The translations under genes were made by a program, and so were the position numbers. From contig OZ020267.1 in the NCBI GenBank assembly GCA_963971225.1, positions 89,703,648 to 89,767,647 of the forward strand: DNA of 64,000 nucleotides, written 5' to 3'. How positions within the stretch are numbered: position 1 is the stretch's first letter; the number at the start of each line of letters is the position of its first letter. Under the pieces are notes generated by a model, which was not told where the DNA came from, made no database searches, and worked only from the letters and a program-made list of their open reading frames with translations. Below, in pieces: positions 26,419-37,011 of the stretch. This DNA is from Melieria omissa (lineage: Eukaryota > Arthropoda > Insecta > Diptera > Ulidiidae).

Positions 26419-29330
26419 TTGCTAATTCTGCTGAAGGAATTCCTGTGTTGCCTGCATCGAATTTGACCAGTGGCTCATTAAAAATCTACTATCAGAATGC
26501 CTCGGGGCTGCGGACTAAATCCAGCTCAATTTTTATAACTACTGCACAATTGGACTACGATATTCTTGTTATCACCGAAACATGGCTTAATGCGGATTTT
26601 TTTGATGAGGAATTCTTCGATTTAAACCTATACCATGTTTTTCGTAAGGATCGTGATGCTGCTAAAACTGGATGTAGGCGTGGCGGTGGAGTCCTTATAG
26701 CAGTTAAACGTTTGTTTTGTGCCTCACTTATTGAGTTGACTAATACTGACTCGCTTTTGGATCAACTTTGCGTCACTGTCCGTGGGTCTGTGGAGTCGCT
26801 GCTTATTTGTGTTTCCTACATTCCTCCGAATAGCTCATTCAACCTTTATAAAGCGCATGTAGATAATGTACATGACCTAGCTATGAATCGCTCTGTCAAA
26901 GATCATTTATGCGTGCTAGGAGATTTCAACTTAAGCAAATTGGTTTGGAGCTTCATTAATGATGAAACTTTCCTAACTCCCTCTCATGTATGTAGTGATA
27001 TTGAATTGTACGTTGTAGACTCCTTATTAGACCTTGATCTTATGCAAGTTAATGGGTGCTCAAATAAGCTGGGCAGGTTATTGGACCTAGTTTTTATAAG
27101 TAATAATCTTTGCTTTTCAGTAAATGAAGCAGCTTTTCCAATTTCTTCATCTGATATTCATCATATACAGCTCTCAATTTGCCTAAAATTCTATAAATTT
27201 TTGCCTCTTGGAGTTGCACGCACTGAACTTCGCAGGTTTAACTATAAGTTGTGCGACTTTGATCTCATAAGTGGTTTAATAAATGATATCGATTGGGATA
27301 CTGAGTTTCAGTGTCTCAAGGTTAATGGCTGTTTCGAATTCTTCAAAAATAAACTAGCTGAAATTTGCAATGAAAACATTCCGTGTATTAGGGATAAAAT
27401 TTATAAATTACCATGGCATAAAAGGCATAAAAAGCTTAAAAGGCTTAAAAATCTAAGAAATAAGTTTTATAAAAAATATGTAGCAACAAGTAGCATTGTT
27501 CACTTTACTAATTATAAGTACTATATGAAAGAATTCAATATTCTCGACAAGGCTCTCTATAAAAGATATGTGTTGAGGTTTGAAACTAATATTAAAAATA
27601 ACCCCAAGGAGTTTTGGCGTTATGTTAATTCGAAAAAGAAAAGATCTAATATTCCTACCTCGATGTTTTTGGGGACGAAGATCTCTAATAGTGCACTTGA
27701 AACCGCTAACCTTTTTTCTGAATTCTTTGAATCAAACTTTGAAAAAGGTAATGATTGTTCTTCTGCTACAAATGAAACTTTTCATTCCTTTGACTTTGGG
27801 TCGTTGACCCTGTCTGAGGATGATGTAATCTTAGGTATCTCGAATTTAAAATTAACGAAGAAACCGGATCTTGACGGGATTTCCTCGTTTCTTCTTAAAA
27901 AATGCTGCAACGCAGTTGCTAAGCCGCTGCAGGTAATATTTAATAAGTCCCTTGAGTCTGGGATTTTCATAGATGCCTGGAAGAAGTCATTTATAACCCC
28001 CATCTTTAAATCTGGAAATAAAAACAATGTTGCGAATTACAGACCAATAACGAAGCTAACGACGACTAGTAAACTCTTTGAGTGCACTGTCAACTCCAAA
28101 ATATCTTTTGCAGTAAAACACTTAATCTCGCCATCTCAGCACGGGTTTGTCGCGGGTCGTTCAACTATAACAAACCTTACACTGTTTTCCGAGTATTGCA
28201 TATCTGCCTTTCAGGAAGGATATCAAGTTGATGCGATTTACACCGACTTTTCGAAAGCGTTTGATAAGGTGTCGCACGCGGTTTTGATCAAAAAATTATC
28301 AAATTTGGGGTTTCACTCTAGTATGCTATCATGGTTTATATCCTATCTTAAAAATAGAGAAAGTTTTGTTAGTATTGAAAATGTCAACTCTCGACCATTT
28401 GTAGCAACTTCTGGTGTACCACAAGGCAGTATCCTTGGTCCACTGTTGTTCATTCTTTTTATCAATGATATTTCATACGACGTCAGAAATTCTCAGTGCC
28501 TTTTGTTTGCCGATGACTTAAAGCTTTACACTAAAGTTAAGGATTTTTCGGACGTTTCTAATTTACAGTCGGATATAAACTCAATCGTTCGTTGGTGTGT
28601 TAAAAACCAACTCCAACTTAATGTTTCAAAGTGTCACTTTGCCACTTTCTCGAAGTCAACCAATCCTATAAACACTTCGTATTCCCTGGCAAACTCCCCG
28701 CTTGGTCGAATCATGGAAGTTAAAGACCTTGGGGTAATTTTTGATTCTAAATTCAGCTTTGTACCCCACTTGAATTACATCATACTTAAAGCCTACTCCT
28801 TGCTAGCGTTCATTCGCCGTAATGGTGCGGAATTCTCTGATCCATACACGCTTAAGTCGCTTTATACAAGTCTGGTTCGTTCTAGGCTAGAATATGGTTC
28901 TTTCATATGGAATCCATTTTATGCATCTCATGTCTCACGAATTGAACGAATCCAAAAGTCGTTTGTTCGCTTCGCTCTAAAGTCTCTCAGGTTCACAGAT
29001 CCTTTACCATCCTATGAGGCACGTTGCAAGCTAATTGACGTAAAGTCTCTGGAAAACAGAAGAGCAACCTTGGCACTGATGTTCGTTTCTGACATCGTGG
29101 TGGGAAGGGTTGACTGCCCGTCTTTGCTGCAGTTAATTAACTTCAATGTTCCTTCAAGAGCGCTACGACAGGCAGGCACATTCTACTTAAGCACTTGCCG
29201 AGCTAATTATGCTTTAAACTCCCCTTTATACAGAGCTTTAAACGTGTATAACACTGTACCATCTAAATTCAAGTTAGACTTGTTTCTTTCAAAAGATGTT
29301 TTTAAAAATGATCTAAAACATGTCCTCTAG
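26382..29330 (+). CDS. LINE-A ORF2 protein (endonuclease + reverse transcriptase)
   Basis: An open frame with an APE-type endonuclease ('YYQNASGLR' with the Asn, 'ITETWL' with the catalytic Glu, 'LGDFNLS', 'SDIHHIQ') is followed by RT with 'IYTDFSKAFDKV', 'SGVPQGSILGPLLFILF' and the catalytic 'FADDLKLY', then a C-terminal segment of about 250 residues. It should nick target DNA and reverse-transcribe the element RNA. No ATG occurs before the endonuclease motifs; the first in-frame ATG is about 145 codons in. The frame is -1 to ORF1 and open from about 26328, and a run of seven T at 26379-26386 lies in the overlap. The start given here is that run and is not certain. Confidence 0.85.
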   Translation, partial: FSETRRRSINPIVANSAEGIPVLPASNLTSGSLKIYYQNASGLRTKSSSIFITTAQLDYDILVITETWLNADFFDEEFFDLNLYHVFRKDRDAAKTGCRRGGGVLIAVKRLFCASLIELTNTDSLLDQLCVTVRGSVESLLICVSYIPPNSSFNLYKAHVDNVHDLAMNRSVKDHLCVLGDFNLSKLVWSFINDETFLTPSHVCSDIELYVVDSLLDLDLMQVNGCSNKLGRLLDLVFISNNLCFSVNEAAFPISSSDIHHIQLSICLKFYKFLPLGVARTELRRFNYKLCDFDLISGLINDIDWDTEFQCLKVNGCFEFFKNKLAEICNENIPCIRDKIYKLPWHKRHKKLKRLKNLRNKFYKKYVATSSIVHFTNYKYYMKEFNILDKALYKRYVLRFETNIKNNPKEFWRYVNSKKKRSNIPTSMFLGTKISNSALETANLFSEFFESNFEKGNDCSSATNETFHSFDFGSLTLSEDDVILGISNLKLTKKPDLDGISSFLLKKCCNAVAKPLQVIFNKSLESGIFIDAWKKSFITPIFKSGNKNNVANYRPITKLTTTSKLFECTVNSKISFAVKHLISPSQHGFVAGRSTITNLTLFSEYCISAFQEGYQVDAIYTDFSKAFDKVSHAVLIKKLSNLGFHSSMLSWFISYLKNRESFVSIENVNSRPFVATSGVPQGSILGPLLFILFINDISYDVRNSQCLLFADDLKLYTKVKDFSDVSNLQSDINSIVRWCVKNQLQLNVSKCHFATFSKSTNPINTSYSLANSPLGRIMEVKDLGVIFDSKFSFVPHLNYIILKAYSLLAFIRRNGAEFSDPYTLKSLYTSLVRSRLEYGSFIWNPFYASHVSRIERIQKSFVRFALKSLRFTDPLPSYEARCKLIDVKSLENRRATLALMFVSDIVVGRVDCPSLLQLINFNVPSRALRQAGTFYLSTCRANYALNSPLYRALNVYNTVPSKFKLDLFLSKDVFKNDLKHVL

Positions 29331-29823
29331 TTTTAAGTTTAGTTTGTAATGTCTGTAAGAACAATCTGTTCATAGACTTAAATAAATAAATAAATAAACA
29401 ATAGCAAGAAAAATAAAACAAGGTTAGGTTAGGTTACGGAACGGGTGTGTGCGGTAAGCACTTCCACTCGGAGACCCTGTTGGGTAGAGCTGCAAAACTA
29501 TCGATGGCACTATCGATAGTATCGATAGTATCGATAGTTTTCATTTTTACTTGACTATCGATGGTTTTCGTTACTATCGATTCGCTGCCATCTGTGTTTT
29601 CGATCAGGAAAACAAGAGTGTTGGCAATTTGGTAGAATTCAAAAAACTTGGTAGATTTATGTTTGAATTTTTATTTTATGCTGGTTGGTACATTTTATTT
29701 GAATTTGGTCGATTTTCGGAAAACTTGATGTGTCTTCTTCAATTCGTGAAAAAATTGTCAGATAACATCAGAAGTATGACAAGATTGTAAAGAAATGCTT
29801 AGCATGACCGGTGATATAAATAT

Positions 29824-30288
29824 TGTAACGATAAGACAGTCTGACACTGTGCAAAGCAACCCTGTCGCTACGCGCCGTGCCATAATTCAACCTGGCAATG
29901 ATGACCGCGATAATGGAAACTTTTAGTCCTACCTGGCAATGATGGCCGCGATAATTGAAACTTTTAGTCCAACCTGGCAACGATGGTCGCGATCATCATG
30001 GAAACCTTTAGTCTACTCTGGAATATGCGAGAACGATCTGCGCGATGGCCGGACAGGCATAAAAGGCAGCCGGGTGCGGCGCAGCGAGTCAGTCTGATTT
30101 TGACTAGTGAAGGTGCCAGACGGAGTAATTAAGCAAATAATTAAGTGTAAAGACAGTGAAGTGTAAAAGTGTGAAATAAAGTGATAGTTGGTTTTTATTG
30201 ACTGCTTTTCGATAACTAAAGTTGTTTTATTTTCAAATTACACAATCCAGTGATACGTAACAGCCAACTAGACCTAGGATTCGTAACA
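29824..30288 (+). repeat. gypsy-B1 5' LTR
   Basis: 465 bp, TGTAACGATAAG to TTCGTAACA. It contains three ~42-bp units of the type 'aacctggcaatgatgg..cgcgat..t..aaacttttagtcc', a CATAAAAG element at about 30059 and AATAAA at 30175-30180. Confidence 0.92.
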
Positions 30289-30290
30289 TT

Positions 30291-30307
30291 TGGTGTCAGA
30301 AGTGGGA
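30291..30307 (+). other. gypsy-B1 primer binding site (tRNA-Leu type)
   Basis: TGGTGTCAGAAGTGGGA starts two bases after the LTR. It is complementary to the 3' end of a tRNA ending CCCACTTCTGACACCA, which fits insect tRNA-Leu as I know it. The same site is at 36677-36693 in gypsy-B2. Confidence 0.8.
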
Positions 30308-30361
30308 TTGTGGAAAATTGAAATTAAACAAATAAATAAATAAAATTATAAAAGCACGGAT

Positions 30362-31830
30362 ATGGTTAAACTCGAGCTGCTGAAGGTAGACCAGCTGAAG
30401 AAGGAGCTGGCTGCCTGGAATTTGCCGACTGCTGGCGGAAAGGTGGCGTTGCAGTTGCGCTTGCGAGAAGCATGTGAGGCATGAGGCGTCGATTGGACTG
30501 TGCACGAGTTCGGAGCGCAAGAACTAGAGGTGTCGGCCAAGGTGGAGGAGTCGCCTGCTGGTGCTGCTTCGCTACAGAGTACAGCTGCAGCGGCTGCACC
30601 AATACAAGCGTTGGACATGAGCCAACTAATGGCTGCACTCAAAGGCATGTCGGCGCAAATGGAAACAGCGAATCGAGAGATGGCAGCGAAGATGGAAACG
30701 GCGACCCATTAAATATCGGCACAAATGGCAGCGAAGCTGGAAACTACGAATCTCGAAATTTCGGGAAAAGTCGAGACTGCAAATCGGGAAATGTCAGTAA
30801 AACTTGAAAATGCATATCGGGAGTTGTCCAGCAAGCTTCAGGAAAAATCTGCGCGCTTGGAGCAGAAAGTGGAGGAAATCTCAGACAGGATTTATGGGAA
30901 AGTCGAGCACCTGGAGACGCGGGTAGAGCACTTGGATAAACGAGTTAGCGACCTGGATGATTCCCTGAACAAACGAGATGATAGTCTGGAAGCCTCGATG
31001 AACAGAAAACTGGAAGAGCGGCTTAGGGAGGTACAGCCGCGAGAATGGTTGCCGCCGGTTCCGGAAAGTGTTGCCCCCCGAGCAGAAGTGCCTACTTATG
31101 ATGGGACTACGCCGTTCGATACATTCAAGCTGCAATTCGACCTGGATGCTCTGGAAAATCAGTGGACCGATGTAAGGAAAGGTCGGAGATTGGTGCTAGC
31201 TCTTAAAGGTGCTGCGGCTGAGGTAATAAAGTCAGTTCCAGAATGTTTACGAAGTGAGTACGAGACCGTCATAAGGGCGCTGGCAGCCAAATACAGCGAC
31301 GAGCACAACAGAACGCTATATTAATGTGAGCTGAAGAATCGCAGGCAAAGGGCCAACGAGGCGCTGCAGACATATGCAGCAGACATTGAGCGGCTCGTAC
31401 AGTTGTGCTACCCAAAATTTGGTGCTGATGATCTCGAGAGGATGAAGATTGAGGCGTTTATTGAAGGTCTTCATGATCCAGAAACACGTCGCAGTGCGTT
31501 GATGATGGGCAAGCCGACATTTAGGGAGACGGTGACCAGCGCGATGACATATGAAGCGGCATGGATTGGGAGCACTCGGTATGCACCTGCAAGGATACGC
31601 CAGATTCAGGCGGACAATGACATTCCGATCCAGGCCGAGTGGGAGAGGATCGAGTGGTCTCCTCTAAAGTTGTTTGCTGGGTATGTGGCAAGCAGGGCCA
31701 CATATCACGAGACTGCCGCCAACGAAATAGGCGTTCCCGTTCCCGATCGCAATCGCCTGAAGCGAGGAATACTGACAATCGAGGCCCAGCCAACAAGCGC
31801 AGGGCTGAGAACGGCGAGTCGTTAAACTAA
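30362..31830 (+). pseudogene. gypsy-B1 gag
   Basis: ATG 30362 starts a short SAP-like helix-extended-helix segment ('LKKELAAWNLPTAGGK', residues 10-30). After a TGA at 30481-30483 comes an Ala-rich linker and then a long coiled-coil-prone region with repeated 'KLETTNLEISGKVETANREM' type units. The capsid region follows ('TYDGTTPFDTFKLQFDLDAL', 'GAAAEVIKSVPE', 'RANEALQTYAADIERLVQLC'). The end, in another frame, is a CCHC knuckle CWVCGKQGHISRDC. Stops at 30481, 30711 and 31322 and a frame change before the knuckle inactivate it. Role: structural nucleocapsid protein. Confidence 0.85.
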
Positions 31831-31919
31831 AACTGACCCGCCCAAAGGGGCGTGAGCTGATCCCCACAATCTGCTGCCCCACCGTCCTTGTCTTACAGCT
31901 GAAATGATAGCCCAGCAGC

Positions 31920-34900
31920 TTGACAATTGAAGGAAGGATAGATGGAAAGTTGTTCGTGTTGACACTGGATACTGGAGAGTCATATTCGATCATAAAAAGG
32001 AAGCTGCTGAAGAACTGGGAACCGCTGCATGGCATACAGCTGCGGATTGCGACTAGCGAGCGCGCGCCGGTGAGAGGGAAAGTTACAAAAACGATTGCTA
32101 TCGGCACCAGCAGCCTGGAACATGAGTTCATCGTCGCGGATATAATGGACGACGTGATTATCGGCGTGAATTTCATGATTAGGCACGGTTTTACGCTGGA
32201 CCTGAAAGAACATGTGCTGAGATATGCCAACGTTGAATTCCCGCTGCACACCGGCTATGAGCGAAGCGTGGCGGTAAGGAAGGTTGTATCGTGTCAACGC
32301 AGGAGGATACCGGCGAATTCTGAGGCGATTGTGTGGGCAAAGGTGGACGAGGACGATGGGACGAGTCGGCTGTGGGTTGTAGAAGCACCGAAACAAGGAC
32401 ACGACAACATCATCATCGGACGTACATTAGTGGAACCTAAAAATGGCAGAATACCAGTCCGAATACTAAACCCCTTGAATGCACCCAGATATGTCTTGAA
32501 AGACGAGGTAATTGGCGAGTGTAAGGAAGCTGTAGCAGTGGTCAATTGCGAGAGTAGCCCACCTGGAGGTAATAAGAAGAGCGGTTTTAACATGGACGCC
32601 ATACCGCAAGAGAACCAGTGGAACAGCGAGTTGACGACCAAGCAGAAACAGAAGGTGAGGTCTTTCCTGCAGCACTATGGGTCAATATTTGTGGCACAAG
32701 CAGGCGGAAGAACAGCCATAGTGAAGCACAACATCGACACCGGAAGTGCAAAACCGCTTCGCCAACCGCCAAGACGAGTTCCTCTGGCCAAGAGGGAAGA
32801 GGCCACAAATTTGATCGAAAACATGCGGAAAGAAAAGGTCATAGGCCTTCTTCGGGCCCATGGTGCTCGCCGGTCGTGCTAGTCAAGAAAAAGGATGGCA
32901 GTACCCGGTTTTGTGTGGACTATCGGAAGCTCAAGCAGCCGCCGTGGCTCAGTTGGTTAGTGCGCGGTCCAACGAGTCGCATGCAGAGCGACGCAAGATC
33001 GAATACTGCATGTAGTAACACCTAAAAAAAAATAACGGGAAACTCGTTTTCTCTTTCGGTGGCTGTTCTCTCAGCTGGAAATGGCAAACCTCTGAGAGTA
33101 AAAATTGCCTATGGAAAAGCTCCCAACCTGCCGTTCGGAACCGGCATAAAACTGTAGGTCCCTTCCACCCGCGTACAAAATTCACACGCACAACACGGGT
33201 GGTTGCGGGAAGCTAGGCCTTAGTCTCGCGTAAGCGGGCTGTCGTGCCAATCAATTATTAATTAAATTATTATCGGAAGCTCAATGATGTGACCAAGAAG
33301 GACGGTTATCCACTACTTCGGATCGATGACACCCTGGACACAATGTCATGCACGCAGTGGTTCTCCACGTTCGACTTACGCAGCGGCTATTGGCAGGTAG
33401 AGCTTGCAGACAAGGACAAGGAGAAAACGGCTGTCAGTGTTGGCGATGGTTTGTGGGAGTTCACCGTCATGCCATTCGGACTCTGCAACGCACCAGCAAC
33501 ATTCGAGCGGCTAATGGAACGCGTGCTAAAAGGGCTGCATTGCCGGACGTGTCTGGTGTACCTCGACGACATAATCGTGATGGGTAAAAACTTCGACGAC
33601 CACCTGGGAAAGCTAAAGGAGGTATTCGAGCGGCCACGAGAAGCCGGCCTTAAACTCAACCCAAAGAAGTGGTCGCTGTTCCTGAAGGAGGTCAAGTATC
33701 TGGGTCATACGGTTTCCGCCCGCGGAGTACATACGGATGAAGGCAAAATCACGGCAGTGAAGGAGTGGCCCCGGCCACGCAATCTACACGAACTCCGCAG
33801 TTTCCTGGGCCTGTGCACACCCTACCGCCGATTTGTTCCGGGATTCGCGAACATAGCCAGCAGCTTGCACAAACTGACGAAAAAGAGCCAAGCTTTCGAG
33901 TGGAATGAGGAGCAGGAACAGGCTTTTGCACGCCTGAAGGAAAAACTGTGCAGTTCTCCAATTCTGGCCTTCCCCGTGCCTGGGGAGATGTTTGTGCTGG
34001 ATACAGATGCAAGCGGGAATAGTATTGGCGGTGTGCTATCACAGATAATAGACGGCCAGGAACAAGTGATAGCGTAATACAGTAGGGTTCTATCGACACC
34101 GGAACGCAACTACTGTGTGACCCGAAGATAACTCCTGGCGGTATTGGACTGCGTAAAACACTTCCACAAATATCTGTATGGACAAAGGTTTCGCCTGCAC
34201 ACAGATCATGCGGCATTGAGATGGCTCCTGAACTTTAAAGATCCTGAAGGGCAATTGGCGCGGTGGATCGAGCGACTGCAGAGCTACGACTACACGATAG
34301 AGCATCGCAAGGGCAGTAGCCATGGAAATGCCGATGCCTTGTCACGCCGTCCGTGCGATGTAGAATGCAGGCAGTGCTCGCGAGCCGAAAGCAAAGAACA
34401 GATAGTGGACGCCCGGTTGGTAAGCGTTATGCCAGAGGAAGAGTGGTCTGCGGAGAGGCTACAAAAGGACCAGCGTGAGGATGCGGATCTTGCAAAAATC
34501 ATCGAAGGCAAGAAGCAAGGCGCACGTCCAGACTGGCAGGAGATGGCCGGTGAAAGCCCAATCGCTAAGGCTTACTGGGCACAGTGGAAAAGTCTGCGGC
34601 TGAAGGAAGGATGCCTGTACCGCGAATGGGAGAGCGCGGATGGTCGGACCAGCAACTCCCTAATGGTAGTGCCGAAATGCAGAATCAACGAGGTTATCGA
34701 GGCATACCATAACGACGCCAGTGGAGGGCACCTGAGTATCACCAAAACCGTCGCCAAAATAAAAAGACGATTCTACTGGGTAGGATATCAGGAGTCTGTA
34801 GCCGAGTGGATTAAGAGCTGCGAGCGATGTTCAGCCGCGAAAGGGCCGACAAGAAGATCTCGAGGCCGCATGCAGCAGTACAACGTGGGAGCGCCCTTCG

Positions 34901-35775
34901 AGCGGATTGCTATGGACGTCGCCGGCCCATTCCCAACTAGCACTCAAGTCAACAAATATGTGCTGGTTGTAATGGATTACTTCAGCAAATGGCCCGAAGT
35001 GTACCCTATTCCTAACCAGGAGGCCACTACGATCTCGGAAAAGCTGGTAAACAACTGGGTAGCCAGGTTCGGAGTTCCGTCGGAGTTGCACTCAGATCAA
35101 GGCCGGAATTTCGATTCTGCGGTATTCAAGGAAGTGTGTGAGCTACTGGGGATAAAGAAAACTCGTACCACGCCTTTGCACCCGCTGTCCGACGTCATGA
35201 TGGAACGTTTTAACCGGACACTGGAGGAATACCTGCGGAAAGTGGTAGCCAGGAATCAAAAGGATTGGGACACGCATATCCCCCTGTTCCTGATGGCGTA
35301 TAGGTCAGCCCCGCACGACACGACGTCAGTCACTCCAGCCCGAGCAGTGTTCGGCACAGAGTTGCGGCTACCCGTTGACTTGAAGTTCGGGGTAGTCAGC
35401 ACGACGGGAGGCGCTAAGACGGACTACGTGGTCAATAAGCGGGCGGAACTGGAGGAAATTCACCAGTTTATAAGGAGCCGCACCAAACTGGTCAGCGATA
35501 AGGCGAAAGCCAGATATGATCTACGTGCCAACTCAGCAGGGTTCCAAGAGGGCGATCTGGTAATGCTCTACAACCCGCAGCGGAGGAAAGGGTTGTCTCC
35601 GAAACTTCAAGCGTCATGGGAAGGACCTTACGAAGTCGTGACTAGGATTAACGACGTGGTATACAGGATTCAACGTTGCAGCAATAAAGGCGCTAAGCTG
35701 AAGGTAGTCCATTTGGAGCGCCTGGCGCCGTATCACAGTGGAACCTCGGCACTTGTTCGGGACGAACAAGTCTAA
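31920..35775 (+). pseudogene. gypsy-B1 pol (protease, RT, RNase H, integrase)
   Basis: Protease with 'LTLDTGESYSII' (active-site DTG) and 'VIIGVNFMIRHG' lies at 31920-32300. RT starts around 32750-32930 with 'VVLVKKKDGSTRFCVDYRKL', is interrupted by SINE2 (32935-33270), and continues with 'DGYPLLRIDDTLD', 'FDLRSGYWQVEL' and 'YLDDIIVM'. RNase H has 'FVLDTDASGNSIGGVL' and then a TAA at 34075-34077, then 'LHTDHAALRWLL'. Integrase (34700-35775) has an H2C2 finger, catalytic blocks 'MDVAGPFP', 'HSDQGRNF' and 'MMERFNRTLEEY', and a GPY/F-type module ('SWEGPYEVVTRI'). The last 543 codons (34144-35775) are open. Stops, a frameshift near 32880 and the SINE inactivate the whole. Confidence 0.9.
32935..33270 (+). 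repeat. tRNA-derived SINE (SINE2) in gypsy-B1 RT
   Basis: A 14-bp target duplication TATCGGAAGCTCAA (32921-32934 and 33271-33284) flanks the insert exactly. The head has a Pol III A-box-like 'gtggctcagttggttagtgcg' and a weak B-box (agatcgaatac). The body at 33077-33170 matches the SINE1 central domain, with 'aaatggcaaacctc' and 'ccgttcggaaccggcataaa' followed by 'actgtaggtccc'. The tail is AT-rich (attattaattaaattat). Removal restores the RT frame around the 'YRKL' motif. Confidence 0.92.
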
Positions 35776-35786
35776 GTGGTGGGCAG

Positions 35787-36209
35787 TGTAACGATAAGAC
35801 AGTCTGTCGCTGTGCAAAGCAACCCTGTCGCTACGCGCCGTGCCATAATTCAACCTGGCAATGATGACCGCGATAATGGAAACTTTTAGTCCAACCTGAA
35901 AACGATGGTCGCGATCATCATGGAAACCTTTAGTCTACTCTGGAATATGCGAGAACGATCTGCGCGATGGCCGGACAGGCATAAAAGGCAGCCGGGTGCG
36001 GCGCAGCGAGTCAGTCTAATTTTGACTAGTGAAGGTCCACACGGAGGAATCAAGAAAATAATTAAGTGAAAAGACAGTGAAGTGTAAAAGTGTGAAATAA
36101 AGTGATAGTTGGTTTTTATTGACTGCTTTTGGATAACTAAAGATGTTTTATTTTCAAATTGCACAATCCAGTGATACGTAACAGCCAACTAGACCTAGGA
36201 TTCGTAACA
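35787..36209 (+). repeat. gypsy-B1 3' LTR
   Basis: 423 bp with the same ends as the 5' LTR, but two rather than three 42-bp units. The preceding 'gtggtgggcag' is the likely polypurine tract. Confidence 0.9.
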
Positions 36210-36254
36210 ATATTTTAACCGAAACGTCAGAAGCTGACATACTACTTAGTATAT

Positions 36255-36674
36255 TGTAACGATAAGACAGTCTGTCGCTGTGTAAAGCAACCCTGTCGCT
36301 ACGCGCCGTTCCATAATTCAACCTGGCAATGATGACCGCGATAATGGAAACTTTTTGTCCAACCTGGCAATGATGGTCGCGATCATCATGGAAACCTTTA
36401 GTCCACTCCGGAATGTGCGAGAACGATCTGCGCGATGGCCGGACAGGTATAAAAGGTAGCCGGGTTTGGCGCAGCGAGTCTGATTTTGACTAGTGAAGGT
36501 GCAAAACGGAGTAATTAAGCAAATAATTAAGTATAAACACAGTGAAGTGTAAAAGTGTGAAATAAAGTGATTGTTGGTTTTTATTGGCTGCGTTGGGATA
36601 ATTAAAATTGTCTTATTTTCAAATTGCACAATCCAGTGATACGTAACAGCCAACTAGACCTAGGATTCGTAACA
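36255..36674 (+). repeat. gypsy-B2 5' LTR
   Basis: 420 bp, TGTAACGATAAG to TTCGTAACA, with two 42-bp units and TATAAAAG at 36448-36455. It is followed by the tRNA-Leu-type primer binding site. Confidence 0.9.
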
Positions 36675-37011
36675 TTTGGTGTCAGAAGTGGGATTGTGGA
36701 AAATTGAAAATAAATAAAATTATAAAAGCACGGACATGGTTAAACTCGAGAAGAAGGAGCTGGCTGCCTGGAATTTGCCGACGGCTGGCGGAAAGGTGGA
36801 GATGCAGATGCGCTTGCGGGAAGCATGTGCGGCACGAGGCGTCGATTGGACTGTGCACGAGTTCGGAACGTAAGAACTAGAGGCGTCGGCCAAGGTGGAG
36901 GTATCGCCTGCTGCGTCGCTGCAAAGTACGGCTGCAGCGGCTGCGCCACTACAAGCGTTGGACATGAGCCAGCTAATGGTGGTACTTAAAGGCATGTTCA
37001 AGACTTCCTAC

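Larger units (their letters stand above)
25239..29400 (+). mobile_element. two-ORF non-LTR retrotransposon (LINE-A)
   Basis: A short 5' leader, ORF1 (25303-26418), ORF2 with endonuclease and RT (to 29330), then a 3' tail of TAAA repeats ending near 29400. There is no RNase H domain. A PHD-like finger in ORF1, RT with FADDLKLY and a microsatellite tail suggest the CR1/L2-like superclade; this is inference. Neither ORF has a stop or obvious frameshift, so the copy may be recent. The 5' end abuts the solo LTR. Confidence 0.85.
29824..36209 (+). mobile_element. Ty3/gypsy retrotransposon, full length but mutated (gypsy-B1)
   Basis: A 4-bp target duplication ATAT (29820-29823, 36210-36213), LTRs of 465 and 423 bp, a tRNA-Leu-type primer binding site, then gag, protease, RT, RNase H and integrase. 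The LTRs differ mainly by one ~42-bp repeat unit. gag has three stops, pol has stops and frameshifts, and a SINE sits in RT. Confidence 0.92.

Noticed and set aside
29421..29436. telomeric repeat (TTAGG)n
   Set aside because: Only three GGTTA/GTTAG units, and they fit the 3' end of LINE-B rather than a telomere.
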